NCBI GenBank assembly: GCA_002405485.1
Contig: DHLW01000191.1
Coordinates: 2,269-17,294, forward strand
Source of the DNA: Phycisphaerales bacterium UBA4658
GTDB lineage: Bacteria; Planctomycetota; Phycisphaerae; Phycisphaerales; UBA1924
Length of the DNA stretch: 15,026 nucleotides
Reading direction: 5' to 3'
In this document: in pieces, positions 1 to 7,241 of the stretch
Position numbering within the stretch: the stretch's first letter is position 1
Layout of the letters: each line of letters starts with the position of its first letter
The notes under the pieces: generated by a model
Seen by the model: the letters and a program-made list of their open reading frames with translations, nothing else
What the model was told of the DNA's origin: nothing
Databases searched by the model: none
Translations under genes and position numbers: made by a program

Positions 1-450
1 CGCGAGCGCCAGCACCAGTTCCGCCGCCAGCCGACGCTCCTCCGCAGAAGGGCTGCGCACGGCCTGAAGAGCGGCGGGGCCCGGCTCCGGGCCCAGCGGT
101 CGGGCGTTGGCCAGCTCCTGCAGCGCCAGCGTGAAGCCCAGCAGACGCACGGCATCGAACCGATCCTGGATCATCCCCGCGAGCAATCGCGAACGCTCCG
201 ACGCATCCGATCCCTGCACCTGCTGACGCAACGCCACGAGCAGCCGCGAAAGCAGGTCGTCGCGCTCCGCCCGCAGGGCTTCGGCGGACATGGAGGGCAG
301 AGCGGGTCCCGGCTCCTGCGGCGTCTGGCTGTCCGAGGGCTGAACACTGCCCCAGAGAACAGGCGCACACGGTCCGCCAACAAACAGCGCCACGCCGATC
401 ACGGCGGATCGCACACAGGGGCGGAATGTGACTGTTGGACTGAGGGGCAC
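1..450 (-). CDS. Hypothetical exported protein, 3' end beyond window
   Basis: The minus-strand frame stays open from the left edge to about 450 with strongly G/C-ending codons, and the protein continues past base 1. The N-terminus looks like a signal peptide: a basic stretch (RPCVRS), then a hydrophobic run (AVIGVALFVGG) and a small-residue region, followed by a Pro/Ser/Gln-rich linker. From about residue 55 it is helical and rich in Leu, Ala, Arg and Glu, with segments such as DRFDAVRLLGFTLALQEL and SAEERRLAAELVLALA that resemble HEAT-type alpha-solenoid repeats. I chose GTG at 450 because AAGGA lies 10 bases upstream; GTG at 414 is an alternative. The gene is divergent to the TPR gene. I do not recognise the family; the exported helical-repeat reading is inferred. 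Confidence 0.6.
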   Translation of the reverse strand, partial: MPLSPTVTFRPCVRSAVIGVALFVGGPCAPVLWGSVQPSDSQTPQEPGPALPSMSAEALRAERDDLLSRLLVALRQQVQGSDASERSRLLAGMIQDRFDAVRLLGFTLALQELANARPLGPEPGPAALQAVRSPSAEERRLAAELVLALA

Positions 451-611
451 GGGAGCACGATCCTTGGAACCGGACGCCGGTTGTACCACCACGCGGGCGG
501 CGGGGTTCGCCGAATCGCTCCGGTCGTGGCGCTCGCGTTGGGATTGTCCCTTGCTGTCGGCGTGGTCCGGGCCCGGAGACGCCCTAGAGTTTGGCATCAG
601 CGAGCCCGAGC

Positions 612-1991
612 ATGAATGAGTGGATGGATGCCGAAGGGCACGTCGAGCGTGCCCACAAGTTCTTTGAGGACGGCCGGTGGGCCGAGGCCGAGGGCGCGCT
701 TCGGGAGGCCATCGCGATCAATCCGTATCGGGCGGAGTGGCACTTCAACCTGGGGTTGACGCTGGAAGCCGCTGGCCGATTCGACGACGCTGTGAAGGCG
801 TTCACCGACTGCCACCAGCTCCAGGAGGATGATCCCGCGGTGCCGCCGATGATCGGTGCGAATCTGCTCCGGGCGGGCAAGCCCAAGGAGGCGATCACCT
901 GGCTGGAGAAGGCCGAGAAGCTCGCTCCGCAGGAGGCGACGAGCTTTGTGCATCGTATCGAGGCCTATTCGCGGCTGGGGGATCACGAGCAGGCCGAGGT
1001 CATGTTCTACATGGCTCAGCAGTGCGACCCGAAGAACCCCGACGCCTATGCGCTGCTGGCCGACTCGCTGCTTGCCAGGGGGATGCATGAGAAGGCGGTC
1101 TGGTGTCTCCGCGAGGCAGCGAACCTGGACCCGAACATGCCCGGGGTGCACGCCCGGCTCGCCGAGGCGTATGCCGCGACTGGTCGACAGGAGCGAGCCC
1201 GGCAGCTTTATCTGCGAGAACTGAGAAACAACCCTGGGGACATCGACTCGCTGCTGGATCTTGGGTGTCTTCTGGTGCAGATGAACCGGATCGGGGAAGC
1301 GGGGGAGAAGTTCCGCCGCGTGCTGGAGATGGAGAGCGACAATCCCGATGCGCACTTCTATCTCGCGGAGCTTGCTGATCGGCAGGGTTCGTCGAGCAGC
1401 GCGATCGAGCAGTACGACGTGGTGCTTCGCCTGGACCCGCAGTTTGGCGCGGCGCGTCGTCGGGCCGCGGTGCTGCGTTTGCGGCGCAGAGCCCCGGGCG
1501 ACGAGCAGGCGGCCCACGACCTGATCGAACAGGAACTTGAGGAGTACGCCCATGCTCCGGACCGCTTTGCGCCCGCCGATCTCGCGGAGCTTGGGCGCCT
1601 GCTGCTGGATGCGCAGCAGCCGGATCAGGCCCGGCGGGTGCTGCACCGGCTGAGCGTGGCCACGCCCGAGGATCCCGAGTCTCAGCACCTCTACGCCGCC
1701 GCGCTGCTGGAGACGGGTGACCGCGCAGCGGGGATCGAGGCCTGTCGCCGGGTGCTCAAGCTCAATCCCAAGCATGTCGCCGCGATGCACAACCTGGCTA
1801 TCGCCAGCGTGCACGAGCGGCACTGGGCCAAGGCCCGGTACTGGGTGAGCCAAGCTCTGCTCGTCGATCCCGACGACGGGGCGTTGCGGCATCTTCGACT
1901 GAAGCTCCGCCTGCACACCATCGCCGAGCTCTTGGACTGGCTCACCGGTCCGCTGCGGGGCGTGTTCAGTCGGCGGCGCAGAGCCACCTAG
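612..1991 (+). CDS. TPR-repeat protein
   Basis: The 459-aa product is almost entirely tetratricopeptide repeats. Successive 34-residue helix pairs show the usual pattern of small and aromatic residues with an Asn/Asp-Pro turn, for example AIAINPYRAEWHFNLGLTLE, AQQCDPKNPDAYALLADSLL, AANLDPNMPGVHARLAEAYA and VLKLNPKHVAAMHNLAIASV. I count roughly nine to eleven units. There is no signal peptide. The C-terminus is an amphipathic stretch ending in an Arg-rich tail (FSRRRRAT), which might contact membrane or nucleic acid. TPR arrays are protein-interaction scaffolds; the partner cannot be named from sequence. ATG at 612 starts a well-formed N-terminus (MNEWMDAEG); an in-frame TTG at 591 would add seven residues. 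The next gene follows after 79 bases on the same strand, so the two may be co-transcribed. Confidence 0.9.
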   Translation: MNEWMDAEGHVERAHKFFEDGRWAEAEGALREAIAINPYRAEWHFNLGLTLEAAGRFDDAVKAFTDCHQLQEDDPAVPPMIGANLLRAGKPKEAITWLEKAEKLAPQEATSFVHRIEAYSRLGDHEQAEVMFYMAQQCDPKNPDAYALLADSLLARGMHEKAVWCLREAANLDPNMPGVHARLAEAYAATGRQERARQLYLRELRNNPGDIDSLLDLGCLLVQMNRIGEAGEKFRRVLEMESDNPDAHFYLAELADRQGSSSSAIEQYDVVLRLDPQFGAARRRAAVLRLRRRAPGDEQAAHDLIEQELEEYAHAPDRFAPADLAELGRLLLDAQQPDQARRVLHRLSVATPEDPESQHLYAAALLETGDRAAGIEACRRVLKLNPKHVAAMHNLAIASVHERHWAKARYWVSQALLVDPDDGALRHLRLKLRLHTIAELLDWLTGPLRGVFSRRRRAT

Positions 1992-2070
1992 GTTCAGCCC
2001 CGGGCTGCTCTGACGCACCTACGCTGCCGGCCCGCCCAGCCCGTCAGCCCATTGAGCCCGTAACCCGCAC

Positions 2071-3990
2071 ATGATCTTCGAGTCGCCTCAGCCGCCCGAG
2101 CGCGCGTCGAGCCGCCGCCGTGCGCCCATGTGGACCATGCTCGTGCTCCTGGCGTTTGCCGCGACGCTGGCGATGAGCACCTTCTTCGTCGGGGACACGG
2201 GGGTCTACAACGACGACTACTTTCTGAATCAGCGCGACCCGGCCACCGGCGAGATCGAGTCGCTCGTGCTGAACCGTCCGTGGCACCTGTGGCGTCCGGT
2301 GACGCGCGTCGTGCTTCCTGCGCTGGTCACGCTGCTGTGGGAGACGCCGTGGGCTCTGCACCTCATCAGCGCGATCCTTCACGCCGCCGTCGTCGGGCTG
2401 GTCTATGGCCTGCTGCGTCGCCTGGGAGCCTCGGCGGGCATCGCCGCTCCGGCCGCGCTGCTGTTCATGGTGCACCCGGTGCACTTCGAGGCCGTGCTCT
2501 GGATCGCCATCATCTGCACGCTCATGTCCGTCGTGCTCGTGCTGCTCATCTGGCACATCTATGCCTGGTGGCTGCGGCACGCCCACGCCGCGGGCCCATG
2601 GAAGCGAGCGGGTACGCTCTGTGCCCTGGCCGCTGCGGCGTGGGCGAGTGCGGCGATGAACGAGCAGCCCCCCGGCGTGCTCGCGGCTCTGCCCATGCTC
2701 GTGCTCGTCCTCGGACTTGCCCAGGGGCGAACACGAGCCGTGAGCGTGCGGCGGTCGCTCGCCCCGGTGGCGGCGGTGGGGATCGCGCTGGCTGTCTATC
2801 TCGTGGGGTTCTTCCGGCATAAAGCCAACCTCACGCCCGGCGAGCTTCCAGATTCGGCGACCCAGAATCTGCTCCAACTCGCCGCCAAGATCCCTTCCGA
2901 ACTCGCGCTCTGGGGCTTTGCACGCGGCGCGTTCTCCGAGGGGCTCGCGGCGGCACTTGCAAGGCCCCTGCTCGCATCGGCGGGGTTCGGGCTGCTCGCG
3001 ATCGTCGGTGCGGCGTGGATCTTCCGTTCCCGCGTTGAGATCCGGAACGACCCAGCCGGCCGCCACGACTTCGAACCCCGTCGCCCAGTCGGGCCCGTCA
3101 TCGGATTTGTCTCACTCGGCGCCTGCTGGACGCTGCTGGCCTGGCTCCCGGTCGCCGCTGCCCACGCCGTCACCTCGCCCCGCCTGCACTACGTGCCCCT
3201 CATCGGGCTGATCATGCTCGGGTGCGGAGTGGCGATGGGCATCCGTCCGGTCGTCGCGCGGCTTGCGCTTCCGGCGCGTGCGGCGATCGTCGTCGGCGTC
3301 CGCTGTTCGATCTGCGCAGGCGTTGCCGCCGGCGTCCTCATCTGGATCGGCGTCTGTGAGCATCTGCAGCGCCGCTTTCGTGCCGACGAGCTCGAACGAC
3401 GATCGCTCGCCGAGGGCGTCGGTCAGGGGATCGAGCCCGGCGCCATGCTCGTCCCCGTTCGGGTCAGCAGCGTCACCGCACGAACCGGCTCGCCGAGATT
3501 CGACGGATACTTCCGCCACAGTTGGTTCTGGCAGTTCTCCGCCGGTTGGAGCGTTCGGCTGGCGCTTCGACGGGCAGACGTGCACACCTATCAGACGGTC
3601 TCCGGCGTCGCCGCGGGTGGACCGGCACAGGAGATCCTCTGGCTGAGCGACGAAGATCCGCTGCGATGGGTTCTCATTCGATCGACCATGGCCGTGCCTC
3701 GGCCCCCGGGACACTGGCAGGACATGCCGCGATCGAAGCGATCAAACGCACGGCTGCTCCCCCTCGATCGGTGCGTCTTCTTCGAGGTCGTTGAGCCCGG
3801 GCGCATCGAGGTCTTCACGGTCGTTCGGCTGCATGGCACCTGGTCCGACGGCACAAGCCGTCCGATCGATCTGTATCCCCGCCAGACCGCGCTCATGCAG
3901 CGAGGCCGAACGACGCCCCTTCCTGAACGCCGCCTTGATCTGCACATGATGCCGGAGGATGTGCGACGCGCGTTCGAACGCCGTCAGTAG
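2071..3990 (+). CDS. Polytopic membrane protein, GT-C glycosyltransferase-like (TMTC-type)
   Basis: The 639-aa protein has about ten to twelve hydrophobic segments up to residue ~430, then a soluble C-terminal region of about 210 aa. After the first membrane segment (~21-40) comes YNDDYF with an acidic pair at 48-49, then RPVTRV (75-80), an ETPWALHLISAILHA segment and HPVHFEAVLWIA from 135. This order (acidic pair in the first external loop, RP motif, HxxxxLLH-like helix, HPVHxEAVxWI) is characteristic of GT-C enzymes of the PMT/TMTC kind, which use lipid-linked sugar donors outside the membrane. Substrate and acceptor are unknown. The C-terminal soluble domain resembles nothing I recognise. 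It follows the TPR gene; eukaryotic TMTC proteins join a GT-C core to TPRs, so a functional pair is conceivable but unproven. The start is the first ATG of the frame; no strong ribosome-binding site is visible. Confidence 0.75.
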   Translation: MIFESPQPPERASSRRRAPMWTMLVLLAFAATLAMSTFFVGDTGVYNDDYFLNQRDPATGEIESLVLNRPWHLWRPVTRVVLPALVTLLWETPWALHLISAILHAAVVGLVYGLLRRLGASAGIAAPAALLFMVHPVHFEAVLWIAIICTLMSVVLVLLIWHIYAWWLRHAHAAGPWKRAGTLCALAAAAWASAAMNEQPPGVLAALPMLVLVLGLAQGRTRAVSVRRSLAPVAAVGIALAVYLVGFFRHKANLTPGELPDSATQNLLQLAAKIPSELALWGFARGAFSEGLAAALARPLLASAGFGLLAIVGAAWIFRSRVEIRNDPAGRHDFEPRRPVGPVIGFVSLGACWTLLAWLPVAAAHAVTSPRLHYVPLIGLIMLGCGVAMGIRPVVARLALPARAAIVVGVRCSICAGVAAGVLIWIGVCEHLQRRFRADELERRSLAEGVGQGIEPGAMLVPVRVSSVTARTGSPRFDGYFRHSWFWQFSAGWSVRLALRRADVHTYQTVSGVAAGGPAQEILWLSDEDPLRWVLIRSTMAVPRPPGHWQDMPRSKRSNARLLPLDRCVFFEVVEPGRIEVFTVVRLHGTWSDGTSRPIDLYPRQTALMQRGRTTPLPERRLDLHMMPEDVRRAFERRQ

Positions 3991-4028
3991 CTCCGCGCCG
4001 CGCACGCCCGCCGGCGAAGCCAGTCACG

Positions 4029-4628
4029 CTAGGCCCAGAGTTCCGGGAACATCCGACGCTCGATCCCCTCGATGATCAGGTGGAGAACGAGCATGTGCAG
4101 TTCCTGGATCCGGTCGGCGTGTGCGCCGGGCATGATCCACTCGTGGTCGCAGATGCCCTTGAGCGTGCCGCCGGTCTTGCCCAGCAGGGCGACGGTGGTC
4201 ACGCCCGCCGACTTTGCCGCCTGGACCGCGGCGGCGATGTTCGCGCTGTTGCCGCTGGTGGTCAGCACGATGAGCACATCGCCGGGCTTGGCGAGCGCCA
4301 TCACCCATCGGGAGAAGACGTGCTCATAGCCATAGTCATTGGCGACGCAGGTGATGTGTCCGGCATCGGTGCAGGCGATGGCGGGCAGGGGCGGCCGCTC
4401 TTTGCGGAAGCGGCCGGTGAGCTCCTCGGCAAAGTGCATCGCATCGGCGGAGGAGCCGCCGTTGCCGCAGATGAGGATTTTCTGGCCAGAGGTGAAGCGG
4501 TCGGCGATCAGGGCGCTGACGCGATCGATGCGCTGGGCGTTGGCCGGATCGGCAATGAACGCAGCGAGCGCGGCGGCTGCGTCTTGGAGACCTTGGAGGG
4601 AGGAGGACTTGTGCGAAGAGTCGGGCAC
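4029..4628 (-). CDS. gmhA: Phosphoheptose isomerase (sedoheptulose-7-phosphate isomerase)
   Basis: This cytoplasmic SIS-domain enzyme converts sedoheptulose 7-phosphate to D-glycero-D-manno-heptose 7-phosphate, the first step of ADP- or GDP-heptose synthesis. The match to GmhA is close along its whole length: CGNGGSSADAMHFAEELTGR, the TTSGNSAN phosphate-binding loop and ADRIQELHMLVLH. Counting from GTG at 4628, metal-site and catalytic residues corresponding to E. coli His61, Glu65, Gln172 and His180 are present as H65, E69, Q175 and H183. This start gives 199 aa, near the usual 190-200, and begins 11 bases after the sulfotransferase stop codon. An ATG at 4691 would add 21 non-conserved residues and overlap that gene by 52 bases, so I prefer 4628, although neither start has a clear Shine-Dalgarno site. 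It is last in the minus-strand cluster. Confidence 0.93.
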   Translation of the reverse strand: MPDSSHKSSSLQGLQDAAAALAAFIADPANAQRIDRVSALIADRFTSGQKILICGNGGSSADAMHFAEELTGRFRKERPPLPAIACTDAGHITCVANDYGYEHVFSRWVMALAKPGDVLIVLTTSGNSANIAAAVQAAKSAGVTTVALLGKTGGTLKGICDHEWIMPGAHADRIQELHMLVLHLIIEGIERRMFPELWA

Positions 4629-4639
4629 TTGGACCGAGT

Positions 4640-5446
4640 CTACGCACGAGGAACTTCGTCTGCGATATGACCGGACTTGGATGGGCACCATGACCCGCCG
4701 TGGGCGATGTCGTTGGCGAGTTGATCGAACGACGCGATTGATGCGATGACGGCCTCATCGATGAGGTCGGAGAGAACTGGTCGCAGGTCGCGGCTATGGA
4801 GATCGGTCGAGCGAGCATCGGCATATGAAGGCTCGCCCGTCGGTTCCTTCCGCGTGATGTTCATGGGTTCCGTTGGGAGGTCTGTACCTGGTGCGAGCGA
4901 GCGCAGAAAGCCGGAAAGTTGCTCGATCGGACGCACGACCGACGGACGACTTGCAAGCAGAAATGTGGATTGCGGGCGCCAGTGCGCGTCCAGATTCATC
5001 GGGTCGACGGAAGTGACATGGCGAACGAACTCCCTGAAACTCAGTCCTTCGTTCGGCGATCGACCGAGAGCAGCGAGTACGTCGATCGCCGCTTCGAAGA
5101 GTTCGTCCGGGGCGGGCCGGACGAACTTGTCGATGAATGCCGAGCGCAGCCGCTCTGCGGGTGATCGCACGAAGGCGACAACTGGCCGCTGGGCAAGCAC
5201 TTGATCGCGAGCGTGCTGCTCGAATCGGTGCATGCCAAAGTGGGTGTGGGCATAGCGATGGATGTCGAACCCAGGTTCGCTCTCGGCGCCAGGTGCAAAG
5301 CGAGCGATCATCCAGCGTTTGATCGTCGAGCATCCGACCTTTGGTGTGGCCAGAAGGATGACCTCGAACTCGGGATGATGGAGCAGAAACTCCCAAGGAA
5401 AACGGGAGTTGTCCACCGCGAGCTTCGCGGGGATCGACTTGCTCAC
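4640..5446 (-). CDS. Sulfotransferase family 2-like (carbohydrate sulfotransferase type)
   Basis: The 268-aa protein has the two PAPS-binding signatures of sulfotransferases. These are a 5'-phosphosulfate loop near residues 34-43 (TPKVGCSTIK, after a beta strand VILLA) and a 3'-phosphate site near 90-104 (VAFVRSPAERLRSAF), as in the Sulfotransfer_2 group that modifies carbohydrates. The inferred reaction is sulfate transfer from PAPS to a sugar hydroxyl. There is no signal peptide, so it probably acts in the cytoplasm before export. The GTG start overlaps the stop codon of the upstream small membrane gene as GTGA, indicating translational coupling, and gmhA follows after 11 bases. Codon bias looks somewhat weaker than in the pdh genes, which could hint at a different history. 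The frame stays open upstream to 5854, but that stretch encodes low-complexity repeat DNA and is not part of the protein. Confidence 0.82.
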   Translation of the reverse strand: MSKSIPAKLAVDNSRFPWEFLLHHPEFEVILLATPKVGCSTIKRWMIARFAPGAESEPGFDIHRYAHTHFGMHRFEQHARDQVLAQRPVVAFVRSPAERLRSAFIDKFVRPAPDELFEAAIDVLAALGRSPNEGLSFREFVRHVTSVDPMNLDAHWRPQSTFLLASRPSVVRPIEQLSGFLRSLAPGTDLPTEPMNITRKEPTGEPSYADARSTDLHSRDLRPVLSDLIDEAVIASIASFDQLANDIAHGGSWCPSKSGHIADEVPRA

Positions 5447-5646
5447 GGCGTCCTCGGCTTGATCGGCACCACCATCGCCGCAACGCCCACCACCGCCAGA
5501 GCCACCGCGATCGGCCAGAACCAGGGGCTGGTTCCCGGAACCATGAAGAGGGCGAGCGTCAGGCCGAGAGCGATCAGGATGAGCACCGTCACGATGACGT
5601 GGGCGCGGGTGATCGGTGGCGGCGATTGCGGCTCGTGGTGCTGCAT
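5443..5646 (-). CDS. Small two-helix membrane protein
   Basis: This 67-aa ORF has a polar N-terminus (MQHHEPQSPPPITRAH) followed by two hydrophobic segments, about residues 18-36 (VIVTVLILIALGLTLALFM) and 43-60 (WPIAVALAVVGVAAMVVP), joined by a short PGTSPWF turn. It ends in a basic tail (KPRTP). This is a typical helical hairpin of the inner membrane. Its stop codon overlaps the GTG start of the sulfotransferase gene (GTGA), so the two are probably translated together. It starts 24 bases downstream, in transcript direction, of the hairpin repeat that follows pdhC. I do not recognise the family. Its placement suggests a role linked to the sulfotransferase/heptose cluster, perhaps membrane anchoring, but that is inference. 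Confidence 0.75.
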   Translation of the reverse strand: MQHHEPQSPPPITRAHVIVTVLILIALGLTLALFMVPGTSPWFWPIAVALAVVGVAAMVVPIKPRTP

Positions 5647-5670
5647 GTGTCACGAATCGGCGATGCGGGC

Positions 5671-5769
5671 GGCGGCATTCGGCAACGGGCATTCGGCATT
5701 CGGGGATTGGCGATGCGAAGCACGCCTCGCTGCTTCCCGAATGCCGGTTGCCGAACCCAGAATGCCGCC
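5671..5769. repeat. Nested inverted repeat built of degenerate 7-nt units (REP/STRR-like)
   Basis: The left half reads as 7-base steps related to GGCATTC (GGCATTC, GGCAACG, GGCATTC, GGCATTC, GGGGATT) and the right half as steps of the complement (GAATGCC, GGTTGCC, GAACCCA, GAATGCC). Three perfect inverted pairs nest: GGCGGCATTC 5671-5680 with 5760-5769, TTCGGCAAC 5678-5686 with 5747-5755, and GGCATTCGGG 5695-5704 with 5736-5745. A short inner stem, GAAGCA 5717-5722 with TGCTTC 5731-5736, is partly exclusive with the third pair. The result is a long imperfect hairpin between the pdhC stop (5781) and the next start (5646). It could act as a transcript-end or mRNA-stability element, or be a dispersed genomic repeat. 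Confidence 0.75.
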
Positions 5770-5780
5770 TTCCAACACAC

Positions 5781-7163
5781 TCACACCAGCAGCGTCGCCG
5801 GCTTCTCCAGCAGCTCGCGCACCGTCGCGAGATACTGAGCGGCCATGGCACCATCGATGATGCGGTGATCGCTCGACATCGTCATCTGCATGATGTGGCC
5901 GATGCCGATCGACTTCTCACCCGTCTTGGGGTCGGTCTTGACGACGGGCTGTTCGATCGCCGCGCCGACGGCGAGGATGGCGGCGTTGGGCGGGTTGATG
6001 ATCGCCGTGAAGTGCTCGACGCCGAACATGCCCAGGTTGCTGATGGTGAACGTTGAGTCCGACATCTCGTCGATGCTGAGCCCCTTGCCGCGGGCCTTGT
6101 CGGCGAGTCGCTTGGATTCGCTGGAGATCTGACGCAGCCCGATGCGGTCGGCGTTGCGGAGTGTGGCGACGACGAGCCCGCCGCCCTCGCCGCGTTCGTT
6201 CAGCGGCAGGGCGATCGCGACGCCGATGTTGACATCGCCGACGAGATCGACACTCGGCCCGGCATCGTTCCAGCGGCTGTTCACGTGCGGATGGCTGTGC
6301 ATGGCGAGGGCGCACGCACGCACGAGGAAGTCGTTGACGCTCAGCTTCACGCCCTGACCGGCGAGCTGCTCATTGAGCTGCGAGCGCAGCTCCAGCAGCG
6401 CATCCATCCGCACGGCGATGGTCACCTGATAGTGCGGGATGGTCTGCTTGCTCTGGACGAGTCGCTTGGCGATCGTGCCGCGCATGTTGGAGAGGGCGAT
6501 CGAGCGCGATGCAAGCTGCGCTCCGGCCATCGGCATCGGGGCGGGAGTCATGCGCGGTGCGGCCTGCGGGCCCTTGACGATCGCGCCCTGCGGAGCTCGG
6601 CCCGCCGGCGCCGACTGCAACGCGGCCTCGACATCCTTGCGGATGATGCGCCCGGAGGGGCCGGAGCCGGGGATGGACCCCAGATCGACGTTGTTCTCTG
6701 CCGCGATCTTGCGGGCCAGGGGCGAGGCAAACACCCGGTCCCCCGCGGGCGCGTGCGAGCCGTTGCTCCCCGCCGAGGCGGGTGCAGCCGGGGCCGACGT
6801 GATCACCCCGTGCCGCTTGACGACGGCCGGAGCAGCCACGCTCCCGGCCTGTTTGGCGGCCGAGGCGACGGCAGGAGCGGCGGCGGGGGTGCTTGCCCCG
6901 GCCTTCACCGCGTCCACGCTCTCGCCCTGCTCGGCCAGGCGCATGATGATCGTGCCAACCTTCACGGTCGTGCCTTCGGCAACAGCCAGCTCGGCGACGG
7001 TGCCGTCGTCAAACGTCTGGAGTTCCATCGTGGCCTTGTCCGTCTCGATGTCTGCGACGACATCACCGGAACGCACCTTCTGCCCCGGCTTGACCGCCCA
7101 GCGCACAACGGTGCCCTGTTCCATGGTGTCGGAGAGACGGGGCATTTTCATTTCGATCGGCAT
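5781..7163 (-). CDS. pdhC: Pyruvate dehydrogenase E2, dihydrolipoamide acetyltransferase
   Basis: The 460-aa E2 core protein transfers the acyl group from lipoyl-lysine to CoA. Domains in order: an N-terminal lipoyl domain (1-~78) with the lipoylated lysine K43 in ETDKATME; an Ala/Pro-rich linker; a peripheral subunit-binding domain (~143-182, VFASPLARKIAAENNVDLGS through SGRIIRKDVEAAL); a second flexible linker; and the catalytic domain (~218-460) ending with the active-site motif DHRIIDG (His433, Asp437). There is one lipoyl domain, and the length is normal for single-lipoyl E2 proteins. The start MPIEMKMPRLSD places the lipoyl domain at the N-terminus as expected; the frame continues upstream only through an 8-nt repeat. 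Close linkage with pdhB favours pyruvate as substrate, although branched-chain 2-oxoacids cannot be excluded. Confidence 0.95.
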   Translation of the reverse strand: MPIEMKMPRLSDTMEQGTVVRWAVKPGQKVRSGDVVADIETDKATMELQTFDDGTVAELAVAEGTTVKVGTIIMRLAEQGESVDAVKAGASTPAAAPAVASAAKQAGSVAAPAVVKRHGVITSAPAAPASAGSNGSHAPAGDRVFASPLARKIAAENNVDLGSIPGSGPSGRIIRKDVEAALQSAPAGRAPQGAIVKGPQAAPRMTPAPMPMAGAQLASRSIALSNMRGTIAKRLVQSKQTIPHYQVTIAVRMDALLELRSQLNEQLAGQGVKLSVNDFLVRACALAMHSHPHVNSRWNDAGPSVDLVGDVNIGVAIALPLNERGEGGGLVVATLRNADRIGLRQISSESKRLADKARGKGLSIDEMSDSTFTISNLGMFGVEHFTAIINPPNAAILAVGAAIEQPVVKTDPKTGEKSIGIGHIMQMTMSSDHRIIDGAMAAQYLATVRELLEKPATLLV

Positions 7164-7175
7164 GGGAGAGTCTCT

Positions 7176-7211
7176 ACAGCGGAACAGCGGAACACTCAAA
7201 CAGCGGAACAG
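7176..7211. repeat. 8-nt tandem repeat in the pdhC leader
   Basis: On the plus strand the unit ACAGCGGA occurs at 7176-7183, 7184-7191 and 7200-7207. A degenerate unit (ACACTCAA) at 7192-7199 keeps the 8-base phase, and a partial unit (ACAG) sits at 7208-7211. In the transcript this is repeated UCCGCUGU, lying 12 bases before the pdhC start codon and after the upstream small gene. It occupies the place where a ribosome-binding site would be expected, and none is seen there. Confidence 0.75.
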
Positions 7212-7241
7212 GAAGAAATCAAAGCAAGGAATCAACTCGAC

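Noticed and set aside
428-619. 63-codon plus-strand frame before the TPR gene
   Set aside because: It overlaps the TPR start and the upstream region of the divergent gene, has no domain or membrane segment, and shows no ribosome-binding site.
1995-2007. Palindrome CAGCCC-C-GGGCTG after the TPR gene as a terminator
   Set aside because: The loop is too small for the full stem, no T-run follows, and the next gene is co-directional and close.
597-2018. Long open frame antisense to the TPR gene (473 codons)
   Set aside because: It mirrors the TPR gene in a high-GC sequence. Its translation lacks a domain pattern, while the plus strand has unmistakable TPRs.
2044-3066. 340-codon antisense frame over the membrane protein gene
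   Set aside because: The product is extremely rich in Arg, Glu, Gln and His with no fold signature; it is a shadow of the GT-C-like gene.
3996-4016. Possible terminator between the convergent membrane protein and gmhA genes (CGCCG/CGGCG)
   Set aside because: Only a 5-bp stem with an 11-base loop and no T-tract, which is expected by chance at this GC content.
5447-5854. Upstream extension of the sulfotransferase frame, suggesting a longer fusion protein
   Set aside because: The extension runs through the small membrane gene in another frame and through the 7-nt repeat, giving low-complexity peptide. The GTGA overlap marks the real start.
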